DNA of 64,000 bases from Betaproteobacteria bacterium (GCA_009783065.1 WRHV01000002.1:1-64000), one strand, 5' to 3'. Positions 1 to 8,697 are shown, counted from the first letter of the stretch. Notes: generated by a model not told the origin, from the sequence alone. Translations and numbers: made by a program.

Positions 1-593
1 AATTTTTCGGCAATTTTATCGGCGATTCCGCTATAGTCCTCTTCAAAATAAGCGTCATCTTCGCGCCCGTTGTGGATAAACCACAACACATCCAAAAACG
101 CAAAAAACGACGATTTCGGCGCGAAGGAGTGAAACAAAATGGTTGAATAATACGACCTCCGCGACAGCGTCCCAAACAATACATGCTTTGACACACGGCC
201 AAAGAAGCGGTCCATGGCTTCACATATTTTAGTACGCGGGAGCCACTTCGTCGCCCACGGCGAGTTTCCGAACAGCTTCTTTTGAATAAATACGTATAAA
301 TTATCTTCCCCTTGTAAATCATAGTCCCGGCAGATATTGACAATGGCAAGCGTAGTTAGGGCAACCGTTAGGGTGGTATGCCGGCCTGTCCCGGTCGAAT
401 ATATACCGCTGACAATATCGTACAAGTCGCTAAGCTGCTCATCGGATAAGATGAAATCTCCTACCGCGAGCGTTTTGTCCCGGTCGATGATGCGCCCGAT
501 ATAGGAAAAATGCTTGCGGCAGTTTTCTCCGCCGTAAAGATCCCCGTAGCAAAGCTCGTTGATTATCGCCGTCTTTTGCTCTGACGTGAGCAT
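1..593 (-). CDS. Unrecognised protein, 3' end cut by the window edge
   Basis: An open reading frame begins with ATG at 593 on the minus strand and stays open for 197 codons to the window edge, so the C-terminus is missing. The start is supported by a GGCGAGGTG ribosome-binding sequence 7 bases upstream and a TATAAT-like box further up (665-670). The N-terminus reads MLTSEQKTAIINELCYGDLY and the composition is that of a soluble globular protein rich in aromatic and charged residues, with no signal peptide. I do not recognise the family. It is divergent from the small gene at 768. Nothing around it suggests a housekeeping role, so it may be accessory. The absence of stops and the good start make it very likely coding; its function is unknown. 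Confidence 0.7.
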   Translation of the reverse strand, partial: MLTSEQKTAIINELCYGDLYGGENCRKHFSYIGRIIDRDKTLAVGDFILSDEQLSDLYDIVSGIYSTGTGRHTTLTVALTTLAIVNICRDYDLQGEDNLYVFIQKKLFGNSPWATKWLPRTKICEAMDRFFGRVSKHVLFGTLSRRSYYSTILFHSFAPKSSFFAFLDVLWFIHNGREDDAYFEEDYSGIADKIAEK

Positions 594-664
594 GAATAAC
601 ACCTCGCCGTATTTTCGTCCCGGGGAGGATGGCCTCCATGAACTGCAGATTAATCCTGCTGATT

Positions 665-758
665 ATTATACTACTTTTTACCCAATCCCAACAGGTTTCT
701 GAGGTTTTGTGTCAACCTAGGGGTTTATGGTAAACTGAGGTAGAAGATAGTGAGGAGG
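665..758. promoter_or_regulatory. Divergent promoter region between two unknown genes
   Basis: On the plus strand TTGTGT (707-712) and TAAACT (731-736) are 18 bases apart and precede an AGGAGG ribosome-binding site (753-758). On the minus strand a TATAAT box lies at 665-670, followed by an imperfect palindrome around ATTAAT (644-660) that could be an operator for the left gene. The boxes are seen; promoter activity is inferred. Confidence 0.4.
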
Positions 759-767
759 CAAACACCT

Positions 768-950
768 ATGGCAAATCCATCAACAGCCACAGGAACTATG
801 CGCCTGGCAGGCGTCTGGAACGAACGTGCGATATGTTTATTGAATCCCGTTGTGAAATCCTGGTGTTCCGGAGAGTGGTATATTGAGTCCAGTGGTTCCT
901 TTCATCCCGATTGCGGTTTTCACGCATTCATACGACTACTGGCGGCTTAA
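768..950 (+). CDS. Small unrecognised protein or 5' fragment of a gene
   Basis: ATG at 768 follows a perfect AGGAGG (753-758) at 9 bases and a plausible promoter, and gives a 60-residue product beginning MANPSTATGTMRLAGVWNE. The stop at 948-950 overlaps the stop region of ggt on the other strand, so the two genes are convergent with no spacer. A strong initiation signal on such a short frame suggests either a real small protein or the 5' piece of a longer gene cut by a rearrangement next to ggt. No domain, signal peptide or membrane segment is visible, and I do not recognise the family. Confidence 0.4.
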   Translation: MANPSTATGTMRLAGVWNERAICLLNPVVKSWCSGEWYIESSGSFHPDCGFHAFIRLLAA

Positions 951-2698
951 TATCCAGCCGCCAGACCATCTCCACGCGGGTCCGTCGCGCCATACTTCAG
1001 ACCCGTTTTCTGATCAACCATAATCGCGCCAGCGTGTCCCATAGTATCGGTAAAATCATCCACCTTGGTGACAGGATGCCCTCGACGCTTCAACTCGGAA
1101 AGGACTTCTTCCGGAACACGTCCTTCTATTTTCAGGTCATTTGAAGCAGCCCCCCAGGTTCTACCATTAAGCCAGCGTGGTGCAGTAATCGCATCCTGCG
1201 GGTACATCCCGAAATCAACCACACGGGTTGCTATGGCTGCCTGGGTCTGAGGCTGGCCTTCTCCGCCCATGGTGCCGTAGATAAGATAAGGCTTATTATC
1301 CTTCAGCAGCATGGCTGCATTTAATGTATGGAATGTCCGTTTCTTCGGTTCCAGTTTGTTGACATGCGTACTGTCAAGCGAGAAGAAACTGCCGCGATTC
1401 TGTAGGAGAACACCTGTTCCTTTCGGCACAATGGCAGAACCGAAGTCGTGATAAATACTCTGAATGAGTGAAACAGCATTGCCATCCTTGTCAACAACAC
1501 CTAGCCAAATGGTGTCGCCTTTCGGCTCAAGCGGCTTTACGCTTTGCGCAGACTGGTCCATCCTGATGCGTGCGGCCTGCTCCTGGCCATGTTTTTTGGA
1601 CAACAGCCGCTCCAGCGGAATGTTGACGAAATCCGGATCAGACAAGTATTTGTCCCTGTCGGCAAAAGCTTCCTTGGTCGCTTCGACAATGACGTGATAA
1701 TAATCCGCTGTTCCTTCACCGAGCTTCTTCACGTCAAAATTATTCAGGATATTCAGAATTTCAAGCGAAGCCATTCCCTGTGTGTTAGGTGGCAGGTTGT
1801 AAGCTTTGTAGCTACGATAATCGACTGTGAGCGGCTTAACCCAGTCTGCGCGATGATTGGCAAAATCCTTTTCAGTCAAGACACCACCGTTAGCCTGGAG
1901 ATCCGCTACGATTTTTTTAGCGATCGAACCCCGGTAAAATACATCTGCCCCCTCTTTTGCAATTAGCTTGAGAGAACCCGCCAAATCAGGCAATTTCATG
2001 ATTTCGCCCACTTTGTAAGATGATCCATCGGGTTTTAGGTAAGTCTGACGAAAACCGTCAAAACGCTGCAAATTACGGAATTCGGAATCGTTCGGATTAA
2101 CATTGATTTCACCCCAGCGCTGTAACGAGGGAGCGACGGGAAACCCATTTTCAGCATAAGAAATAGCGCTGTCAAAGAGCTTGTTCCATACTATCCCGGT
2201 ATTGCCCATGCTGCTGCGAGCATACTTGTGCGCGGCATCCCATCCCGAAACAACACCGGGAACCGTATTGGCAGCAAGATATCCACGCGCAGGAATTTTT
2301 TCCAATCCTTTGCTCTTGTAAAACTCAATACTCGTTTTTTCACCGGAACGGCCACTGGCATTCAGTGCTTTTACCTCGCCGGTCTTTGCGTTGTATATCA
2401 ACCAGAAGTTATCACCGCCAATCGTATTCATTTGTGGATAGACAACCGCAAGTGTCGAAGCCGCTGCAATCGCTGCATCTACGGCATTTCCTCCCTGTCT
2501 CAAAACAGCCAGTCCGGCTTCAGATGCCAGATAATGTGGTGTCGTTACAACGCCATTTTTTGCAATCGGATTAATGCAGCGTGAGGCCGTTTCGCAGTAC
2601 TTACCTGGTGATTTCTCCGCAAGCGCCTGCCCCGTCACAGACAGGCAGCCCAAAGCGATGAGCGATCCTATTGTGATGTTTTTGCTTGTCTTTTTCAT
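947..2698 (-). CDS. ggt: Gamma-glutamyltransferase (periplasmic, Ntn-hydrolase)
   Basis: 583 residues, the usual length of the single-chain precursor. A signal peptide (MKKTSKN..., hydrophobic to about residue 25, ending AQALAE-like) directs it to the periplasm. Family members self-cleave before a conserved Thr to give large and small subunits and cleave or transfer the gamma-glutamyl group of glutathione. Here the expected nucleophile is about Thr396, in a GDTIWLGVVD context, and the glycine-rich TMGGEGQPQTQA motif of the small subunit is present. The GDT-I and LLQNRGSFFSLD motifs resemble the YwrD-like branch, so the true substrate may be another gamma-glutamyl or acyl amide. It is divergent from a GntR regulator with palindromes between them, which probably control it. 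Degradation of glutathione would feed cysteine to the sulfur amino acid block nearby. Confidence 0.9.
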   Translation of the reverse strand: MKKTSKNITIGSLIALGCLSVTGQALAEKSPGKYCETASRCINPIAKNGVVTTPHYLASEAGLAVLRQGGNAVDAAIAAASTLAVVYPQMNTIGGDNFWLIYNAKTGEVKALNASGRSGEKTSIEFYKSKGLEKIPARGYLAANTVPGVVSGWDAAHKYARSSMGNTGIVWNKLFDSAISYAENGFPVAPSLQRWGEINVNPNDSEFRNLQRFDGFRQTYLKPDGSSYKVGEIMKLPDLAGSLKLIAKEGADVFYRGSIAKKIVADLQANGGVLTEKDFANHRADWVKPLTVDYRSYKAYNLPPNTQGMASLEILNILNNFDVKKLGEGTADYYHVIVEATKEAFADRDKYLSDPDFVNIPLERLLSKKHGQEQAARIRMDQSAQSVKPLEPKGDTIWLGVVDKDGNAVSLIQSIYHDFGSAIVPKGTGVLLQNRGSFFSLDSTHVNKLEPKKRTFHTLNAAMLLKDNKPYLIYGTMGGEGQPQTQAAIATRVVDFGMYPQDAITAPRWLNGRTWGAASNDLKIEGRVPEEVLSELKRRGHPVTKVDDFTDTMGHAGAIMVDQKTGLKYGATDPRGDGLAAGY

Positions 2699-2737
2699 AT
2701 ATACCTCTTCAAAAGTGATGAAGCATTTCTTTTATCC

Positions 2738-2777
2738 ATATCAATTGATATATCATTTAATTAATCTGATATGTCAG
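2738..2777. promoter_or_regulatory. Nested palindromes between ggt and the GntR gene, candidate operator
   Basis: ATATCAATTGATAT (2738-2751) is a perfect 14-bp palindrome. TGATATATCA (2746-2755) is a second perfect palindrome overlapping it, and CTGATATGTCAG (2766-2777) is a near-palindrome downstream. All share the TGATAT core. They lie about 40-80 bases upstream of the ggt start and 150-190 bases upstream of the GntR start. FCD-type GntR proteins bind short AT-centred palindromes, so these are likely sites for the adjacent regulator; this is inference. Confidence 0.45.
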
Positions 2778-2925
2778 ATAGGCATTTTGAGTATACACTT
2801 TTTTGAAAGCACACAAGCATCCTAAGTGGAAAAAAGAATCTCTTTTCCTGTTTTCAAAATACAATTCGGGAATATCGCATCTTGCTTTTTCTCATGTGCG
2901 TTTAATCGCTTCCCATAAAAACCAT

Positions 2926-3585
2926 ATGGATATATTTGAAAATAAAATGCCCAGCCAAGCTCAAAAAGCTTACGAGCTTATCGAAGAAATGATCGTCAAT
3001 CTCAAATTGGAACCCGGTCAGAAAATTTCTGAAAACCTGTTGAGTGAACAACTCGGTATCGGCAGAACACCTATTCGCGAAGCTTTGCAAAGGCTTGCCT
3101 ATGAGGGAACAGTTATTATCATACCCCGTTCCGGCATTACCATATCTGAAATCGATATGACAGACCAGTTCAGATTAATTGAAGTGCGGCGCGAACTGGA
3201 GCGCATCATGGTTATCCGCGCCGCACAATTTGCCGGCACAGAAGAAAAAAAGCACTTTGCCGTCCTGAGCACAGCATTTCTGAAAGCGGCCAAAACCAAC
3301 GATGAAAACCTGTTCATTCAGACTGATAGAGAATTCAACCATCTGCTGGCCTTTTCCGCCCGTAATAAATATGCAAAGCTAGCCATGTCAGCCATCCAGG
3401 CTCAAACCCGCCGTTTCTGGTTCCTTTATTTTAAACACTTCGGCGACCTGCCGAAAACATGCCGTCTGCATGCCGACATAGCCAGTGCAATTGCCGAAGG
3501 AAACGAAGAAAAAGCAAAAAAAGCCTGCGACCGTCTCATTGATTACGTCGAAGACTACACCACCCGGACAATCAAAGCCATTTGA
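2926..3585 (+). CDS. GntR-family regulator, FCD (FadR-like) subfamily
   Basis: 219 residues from the ATG at 2926; an in-frame ATG at 2947 (MPSQAQKAYELI) is an alternative, and the frame is open further upstream to 2803 without a convincing start. The N-terminal winged helix-turn-helix is clear, with the GntR signature LSEQLGIGRTPIREALQRL at about residues 36-55. The C-terminal half is an all-helical FCD effector domain, with an RRELE segment and a conserved D-x3-H pattern in the DREFNHLLAF helix. Effectors of this subfamily are usually carboxylic acids. Its position divergent from ggt, with palindromes between, suggests control of ggt and of itself. The ligand cannot be read from the sequence. 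Confidence 0.85.
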   Translation: MDIFENKMPSQAQKAYELIEEMIVNLKLEPGQKISENLLSEQLGIGRTPIREALQRLAYEGTVIIIPRSGITISEIDMTDQFRLIEVRRELERIMVIRAAQFAGTEEKKHFAVLSTAFLKAAKTNDENLFIQTDREFNHLLAFSARNKYAKLAMSAIQAQTRRFWFLYFKHFGDLPKTCRLHADIASAIAEGNEEKAKKACDRLIDYVEDYTTRTIKAI

Positions 3586-3739
3586 TTACCTGGTTATTAT
3601 TTGGCTCCCTATTCCAACTTTATTGATTTTCATTTTGTGTTATCGCAGGCAGTGCGATAACATAGAGAATGTTTTCATCAATAACTGCCAAATATCTGCC
3701 GAAATGCACATGCTTGCACCAGGCAGAAACTTTCAAACA

Positions 3740-4330
3740 ATGTTGAGATCTATTTGTGTTTATTGTGGTTCACGCATGGGAAAATCCGAAGTCCATGCGG
3801 AGGCTGCGCGAGCACTGGCCCAGGAAATGGTCAATGATAATATTGCCCTCATCTATGGAGGAGCCAGAATCGGTTTAATGGGCATTCTTGCAGATGAGAT
3901 ACTACGGTTAGGTGGAGAAGTGACTGGCGTTATCCCCAAAAACCTGCTCGAAAAAGAGGTCGGGCATGATGGCCTCACCCGCCTTTATATTGTTAAGGAT
4001 ATGCACGAAAGAAAATCCATGATGGCCGATCTGGCTGATGGATTCATCGCCATGTCCGGCGGTATGGGCACACTGGATGAATTGTTTGAAACCTTTACCT
4101 GGAGCATGTTGGGTTTGCATAAAAAACCCATCGGCATTCTGAACATCAACGGCTTTTATGACAGTTTGATCGGTCTGGTGGACCATCTGGTCAACCAGGG
4201 ATTTCTTGAATCCCACTATACCAATACGCTGTTCACGGCATCTGACCCCAAAGCGCTTGTCAATAAACTCCGCGAAGCGCCCGCTACCGAAGAAACAGAA
4301 AGCAAAACCGCTGCGCGTTTTCTAATTTAA
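3740..4330 (+). CDS. LOG-family protein (nucleoside 5'-monophosphate phosphoribohydrolase)
   Basis: 196 residues from ATG 3740, where the family similarity begins (MLRSICVYCGSRMG). The frame is open back to 3485 but that part overlaps the GntR gene and looks non-coding. It has the Rossmann-like lysine decarboxylase-like fold of the LOG/YvdD family, with YGGARIGLMG and an SGGMGTLDELFETF loop. The family removes ribose 5'-phosphate from cytokinin-like or purine nucleotides; the in vivo substrate in bacteria is uncertain. The canonical PGGxGTxxE loop has Ser in place of Pro, while the Gly, Thr and Glu residues are kept. Its last 4 bases overlap the convergent cystathionine beta-lyase-like gene. 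Confidence 0.85.
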   Translation: MLRSICVYCGSRMGKSEVHAEAARALAQEMVNDNIALIYGGARIGLMGILADEILRLGGEVTGVIPKNLLEKEVGHDGLTRLYIVKDMHERKSMMADLADGFIAMSGGMGTLDELFETFTWSMLGLHKKPIGILNINGFYDSLIGLVDHLVNQGFLESHYTNTLFTASDPKALVNKLREAPATEETESKTAARFLI

Positions 4331-5499
4331 GACAACACAGAAAAAGCCTGTTCAAGATCAGCGATCAGATCTGAAGTTTCCTCAAGGCCAATATACAGCC
4401 GCACCAGTTGATGGCCGTGATAATTCCAATCCTTGCGTGTAACAGGAATACGGAATGGCGCGCACAAACTGTGTTCCCCACCCCAGCTAAATCCCAATTT
4501 AAAAAGCTGCAATGCCTCTACAAAACGGTCTGTTTGCGCTTCGGTATAACGCTTATCAAAGAGAATGGAAAACAAGCCGCCTGAACCGGTAAAATCCCGC
4601 TTGAAAAATTCATGCCCCGGACAATCCTCAAACGCAGGATGTAATATACGGCTGATCTCCGGACGCGTCTTGAGCCATGTGGCAACTTCCATCGCCGCAT
4701 CGCCATGTTTTTCAAATCGAAGCTTCATCGTAGGAAGATTGCGCAAAACGAGATACACATCATCTGCGCCTACCCCCATCCCTAAACGCATATGCGCCAA
4801 ACAAAGCCTGCGGTACAAATCGTCATCCCGCGTCATGACGGCGCCCATAAGCAAATCGGACGCCCCCGCCTGGTACTTGGTCAAGGCATGCAAAACGACA
4901 TCTGCCCCATGCCCAAAAGCATCAAAAGCCAGCCCGGCAGACCAGGTATTATCCAAGACGACAATAACGCCTCTATCGTGCGCCGCCTTGCAAATAGCGG
5001 GAATATCCGGCACTTCCATGGTAACCGAGCCCGGCGTCTCAGCCCAGATCAGGCGGGTATTGGGCTGGATCATTTCGGCAATGCCGGCACCTGTCATTGG
5101 ATCATAATAGCGGGCAGTTACCCCAAAATCTTCCGCCAGCCAATCACCCAGTTCACGATTAGGGTTGTAGACATTTTCAGGTATCAATACATCATCACCC
5201 GCACGCAGAAAAGCAAAATCCACTACGGCAATGGCAGCCAGTCCGCTAGGAGCCAAAATACAGTGTTTTCCCCCTTCTATTTCCGCCAGTCGCGCTTCCA
5301 GCGTAAAGGTCGTCGGTGTACCCTGGAGCCCATACGTATAAGCATCTCGTCTCTGCCAGTCGCGGGCACGCATGGCTGCAACACTTTTGAAAAGCACAGT
5401 TGATGCACGATATACCGGCGGCGGGAAAGCGCCAAAATCAGCGGGAGGCTGATAATCACTGTGAAGGAGCCTGGTTTGACGTTTTTTTGATTTATTCAT
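4327..5499 (-). CDS. metC: Cystathionine beta-lyase-like PLP enzyme
   Basis: 390 residues, the usual length for the Cys/Met-metabolism PLP family (cystathionine gamma-synthase fold). The PLP lysine is K208 in the ALTKYQAGASD segment, and DNTWSAGLAF carries the PLP-binding Asp. Cystathionine beta-lyase splits cystathionine into homocysteine, pyruvate and ammonia in methionine synthesis. The motif spectrum (TYGLQGTPTT, ETPGSVTMEVPDI) matches the MetC branch better than MetB. The ATG start has a CAGGA sequence about 9 bases upstream. The gene heads a run of sulfur-related genes with the ThiF-like and MetB-like genes. A role in cysteine desulfhydration is an alternative. Confidence 0.85.
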   Translation of the reverse strand: MNKSKKRQTRLLHSDYQPPADFGAFPPPVYRASTVLFKSVAAMRARDWQRRDAYTYGLQGTPTTFTLEARLAEIEGGKHCILAPSGLAAIAVVDFAFLRAGDDVLIPENVYNPNRELGDWLAEDFGVTARYYDPMTGAGIAEMIQPNTRLIWAETPGSVTMEVPDIPAICKAAHDRGVIVVLDNTWSAGLAFDAFGHGADVVLHALTKYQAGASDLLMGAVMTRDDDLYRRLCLAHMRLGMGVGADDVYLVLRNLPTMKLRFEKHGDAAMEVATWLKTRPEISRILHPAFEDCPGHEFFKRDFTGSGGLFSILFDKRYTEAQTDRFVEALQLFKLGFSWGGEHSLCAPFRIPVTRKDWNYHGHQLVRLYIGLEETSDLIADLEQAFSVLS

Positions 5500-5679
5500 A
5501 TGCGATCTTCCTGCATCATTTTGCTTGCGTGCAATTTAGCTTGGACTGAAAAGACCGGACTTTTCCAGCGTCTTTGCTTTGATTCCAGTATGCGGCCTAA
5601 ATGTGACAAATCCGTAACGCAAAATCACCCCCATTTGCTCTTACAGGCCGCATTAATCCCCAATATTATTATCAGGACT

Positions 5680-6426
5680 TTATAAAGAACAAACAACACA
5701 TGCGGGATTCTTTTCCAAGGTAAAACTGGACCATTCCATTTTGAGTGCGTCCATAAGCAACAAACGACCCGCAAGTGATTCACCTATTCCTGCCGCCAGT
5801 TTGACAGCTTCCGCAGCCTGCATGGTTCCCAGTATACCTGTCATCGGAGCGAAGACGCCAAACTGCGAGGCTTTCCTATCATCAAAATCAAGATCTGATG
5901 AATAAAGGCATGAATAACAAGGCGAATTTGCGTCACGCATATCATAAACAGATATTTGTCCTGAAAAATGTAAGGCGGCGGCAGACACCAGCGGACGCAT
6001 GAATTTGACACAAGCACGATTAATCAGATGACGGGTCGCAAAATTATCACAGCAATCAAGCACGATGGTTGCTGCTTCGACCAGCTCATCAACACTTTTT
6101 TCATTTAACCGTTCCATCACTGGATAAATCTGCACATCCGGATTAATCCAGTTCAACGTCTGTTTAGCTGACAGCGCCTTGGGAATACCGATTCTGTCCG
6201 TCCCATGAAGAATCTGTCGCTGCAAATTGGTCAGATCAGCAACATCATCATCTACCACCGTAATCTTCCCGACTCCTGATGATGCCAGATAGTAAAGAGC
6301 AGGAGACCCAAGTCCTCCCGCTCCCACAACCAGCACATGCGCTTTCATGATCTTTTCCTGGCCCACTTCACCCAATTCACTTAAAAGAATGTGCCGGGAA
6401 TACCTGCTCATTTGTAACGAATCCAT
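5680..6426 (-). CDS. ThiF/MoeB/HesA-family adenylyltransferase
   Basis: 248 residues. This E1-like enzyme adenylates the C-terminal glycine of a small sulfur-carrier protein (MoaD, ThiS or a CysO-like protein). Visible features are the N-terminal RYSRHILL motif, the nucleotide-binding GAGGLGSPALYYL at about residues 35-47, the CCDNFATRHLIN segment, and two CxxC pairs (PCYSC and ACVVC near the C-terminus) that bind structural zinc in this family. MoeB and ThiF cannot be separated by motif alone. Its place beside cysK and metB suggests it could activate a sulfur carrier used in cysteine, thiamin or molybdopterin synthesis. It is divergent from metB with a shared palindromic control region. Confidence 0.85.
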   Translation of the reverse strand: MDSLQMSRYSRHILLSELGEVGQEKIMKAHVLVVGAGGLGSPALYYLASSGVGKITVVDDDVADLTNLQRQILHGTDRIGIPKALSAKQTLNWINPDVQIYPVMERLNEKSVDELVEAATIVLDCCDNFATRHLINRACVKFMRPLVSAAALHFSGQISVYDMRDANSPCYSCLYSSDLDFDDRKASQFGVFAPMTGILGTMQAAEAVKLAAGIGESLAGRLLLMDALKMEWSSFTLEKNPACVVCSL

Positions 6427-6506
6427 AATCTGCTTCCACCGCCTTTTCGGTTTGATTCAAAAACCAATCCTCAAAACCATAAAAAATTTTTTTATCGAGA
6501 ATTCAT

Positions 6507-6536
6507 ATACTATAATTCCTGTAGGAATTATAGTAT
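6507..6536. promoter_or_regulatory. 30-bp perfect palindrome over the metB promoter, candidate Rrf2 operator
   Basis: Two 14-base arms (left ATACTATAATTCCT, right its exact reverse complement) face each other across GT. The left arm contains a TATAAT box (6511-6516) for metB and the right arm gives the same box on the minus strand for the divergent ThiF-like gene. The metB ribosome-binding AAGG starts 2 bases after the palindrome. A bound protein would block both directions. Related half-sites occur upstream of cysK and of the Rrf2 gene. Confidence 0.6.
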
Positions 6537-6549
6537 AAGGTAAAAAATA

Positions 6550-7683
6550 ATGAAGATTGAAACCTTGCTGGCTCAGGCCGGCATACATCGGGATCCCCAA
6601 ACCGGCGCGATCTCAACACCTATATACCAATGCGCCACTTTCAGTCATCCGGCATTAGGAAAAAGCACTGGATATGACTATTCTCGCACAGCTAATCCCA
6701 CACGTTCAGCCCTTGAGTCGGTTTTACAGGAAATGGACAAGGGTGAACGCGCATGCGCATTCGCTTCCGGAATAGCGGCACTTGATGCAACATTAAGGCT
6801 TTTGCCTTCTCACAGCCGGATTGTCGTCACCGAAGATCCTTATGGAGGCACAATCCGTTTGCTGGAACATTTTTATAAAACAATCGGCATTACTCCGCTA
6901 TATGTAGACACATCCGACACAGATGCTACCATTAAAGCTCTTCAGGAAGAGGGTGTAAAAGCGCTTTTTCTCGAATTGCCGACCAACCCTCTTCTCAAGG
7001 TCGCGGAAATCAGCAAACTCTCGGAAGCTGCTCATAAAAAAGACTGTATCGTCATTGTCGACAATACCTTTTTAACGCCCTATCTTTTTCGCCCTCTTGA
7101 GCATGGGGCAGATGTGGCTGTTTACAGCGCCACAAAATATTTGGGTGGACATAACGATCTCGTGGCGGGAACGGTCACCACAAAAAGTGAGGCTCTAGGC
7201 AACCGGCTTGCATTTATTCAGAACGCCACAGGCGCATCACTTGGCCCAATGGATTCCTGGCTGCTTTTGAGGGGATTAAAAACCCTGGCTTTGAGAATCG
7301 AACAACAGCAGGCTAATGCCCAGAAAATTGCAGAATATCTGCGCAACCATCCAAGAATCAAAAAAGTCTACTATCCCGGGCTCATTGACAGCGAAGGACA
7401 CACCAGACTTAAACAGCAAGCCAATGGATTTGGCGCCGTACTTTCATTTGAAGTCACCGAACCCGAACGCATTGCCGCCATCCTTGAAAAAACAAAAGTT
7501 TTTTCTTTTGCTGAAAGTCTTGGCGGCGTTGAATCCCTGATCACCTATCCGGTCGCTCAAACACATGCAGATGTGCCGGAAGATACGAGACAACGCCTTG
7601 GCATCAATAATAGCCTGCTGCGACTATCTGTCGGAATCGAAAATGCAGCAGACCTGATTGCCGACTTGGAAAATGTCCTGTGA
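6550..7683 (+). CDS. metB: Cystathionine gamma-synthase / gamma-lyase-type PLP enzyme
   Basis: 377 residues of the Cys/Met-metabolism PLP family. K196 in SATKYLGGHNDLVAG is the PLP lysine, DNTFLTPYLFRPLEHGADV precedes it, and YDYSRTANPTR near residues 42-52 is the substrate- and phosphate-binding segment. Family members either build cystathionine from an activated homoserine and cysteine (MetB/MetI) or cleave it (MccB/MetC); motifs fit the MetB/MetI and MccB group. The short N-terminus (KIETLLAQAG) resembles the low-GC Gram-positive MetI/MccB type. The promoter sits inside a 30-bp palindrome, so strong regulation is expected. It is convergent with cysK. Confidence 0.85.
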   Translation: MKIETLLAQAGIHRDPQTGAISTPIYQCATFSHPALGKSTGYDYSRTANPTRSALESVLQEMDKGERACAFASGIAALDATLRLLPSHSRIVVTEDPYGGTIRLLEHFYKTIGITPLYVDTSDTDATIKALQEEGVKALFLELPTNPLLKVAEISKLSEAAHKKDCIVIVDNTFLTPYLFRPLEHGADVAVYSATKYLGGHNDLVAGTVTTKSEALGNRLAFIQNATGASLGPMDSWLLLRGLKTLALRIEQQQANAQKIAEYLRNHPRIKKVYYPGLIDSEGHTRLKQQANGFGAVLSFEVTEPERIAAILEKTKVFSFAESLGGVESLITYPVAQTHADVPEDTRQRLGINNSLLRLSVGIENAADLIADLENVL

Positions 7684-7709
7684 AATAAAAGCATGTCCTG
7701 ATAATGGAC

Positions 7710-7740
7710 GGTGAGCAGCAAACAGCATTTGCGGCTCACC
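7710..7740. terminator. Strong hairpin between convergent metB and cysK
   Basis: GGTGAGC (7710-7716) pairs with GCTCACC (7734-7740), and the inner GCAAA pairs with TTTGC around a CAGCA loop. This gives a long nearly continuous stem in the gap between the two stop codons. There is no T-run on either side, so it is a possible transcript-end stabiliser or bidirectional terminator and not a classic intrinsic terminator. Confidence 0.45.
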
Positions 7741-7773
7741 CATGTCCCGAACAGGCTTTACCGGCAAAATCAG

Positions 7774-8697
7774 TCAGAAAAGAAGCGACAAGTAGCGTTC
7801 ACCCGTATCCGGCAGCAATGCGACAACGGTTTTTCCTTTATTTTCCTCGCGGCCGGCAATCTGCATGGCAGCCCAAAGCGCGGCACCTGAAGATATCCCG
7901 ACCAGAACGCCCTCGAAACGGGTAATAGCGCGTGCCGTCTCAAAAGCATCCTCATTTTTCACGCGAATGATGGTATCAATCAGGTCTGTTTTCAGGACGT
8001 TAGGCACAAAGCCTGCTCCAATTCCCTGTATTTTATGCGGCCCACTGCGTCCCCCTGACAATACCGGCGAATCATCAGGTTCAACAGCGACAAGCTGGAT
8101 AGATTGATTATGCTGCTTCAGCCACTCTCCGACCCCTGTTATCGTCCCGCCTGTACCAACACCGGCGACAAAAAAATCGATTTGTCCATCGAGGTCATCC
8201 CAAATTTCAGGACCGGTTGTTTCAAAATGAGCCTGAGGATTCGCTTCATTTTCAAACTGCCCAGGGATAAAACTATTGGCAATACCCGCAGCCAATTCGT
8301 GCGCCTTTTCAATAGCGCCTTTCATGCCTTTGGCGCCATCCGTCAACACCAGTTCCGCGCCATATGCCTTAAGCAGGCTTCTTCTCTCCATACTCATGGT
8401 TTCCGGCATCGTCAGGATCAGACGATACCCGCGTGCGGCTGCGATCATGGCCAGCCCAATACCGGTGTTGCCAGATGTCGGCTCAATAATGACTGAATCC
8501 GGTTTCAGTTTCCCCGCATTTTCTGCCGACTGAATCATGTACTGGGCAACACGATCCTTGACGCTACCGCCAGGATTAAAATACTCCAGTTTCACAATCA
8601 GCCTCGCTTTCAAGCCATACTGCCTGGAAAATCGGGTCAACTCCAGAAGCGGCGTCTTTCCAATCAGCTCAGAAACGCTTTGATATACGTGTGCCAT
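7774..8697 (-). CDS. cysK: Cysteine synthase (O-acetylserine sulfhydrylase)
   Basis: 307 residues from the ATG at 8697, chosen because AGGGGA lies just before it; the in-frame ATG at 8709 is itself part of that ribosome-binding region. K47 in [10 protein letters not shown] is the PLP lysine, and SGNTG at 75-79 is the substrate loop. The enzyme makes cysteine from O-acetylserine and sulfide in the cytoplasm. The C-terminus ([13 protein letters not shown]) is typical of CysK. It lies directly downstream of an Rrf2 regulator on the same strand, with a 41-bp inverted repeat between them. In Firmicutes CysK is the co-repressor partner of the Rrf2 protein CymR, so this linkage may be functional and not only metabolic. 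Confidence 0.93.
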   Translation of the reverse strand: MAHVYQSVSELIGKTPLLELTRFSRQYGLKARLIVKLEYFNPGGSVKDRVAQYMIQSAENAGKLKPDSVIIEPTSGNTGIGLAMIAAARGYRLILTMPETMSMERRSLLKAYGAELVLTDGAKGMKGAIEKAHELAAGIANSFIPGQFENEANPQAHFETTGPEIWDDLDGQIDFFVAGVGTGGTITGVGEWLKQHNQSIQLVAVEPDDSPVLSGGRSGPHKIQGIGAGFVPNVLKTDLIDTIIRVKNEDAFETARAITRFEGVLVGISSGAALWAAMQIAGREENKGKTVVALLPDTGERYLSLLF

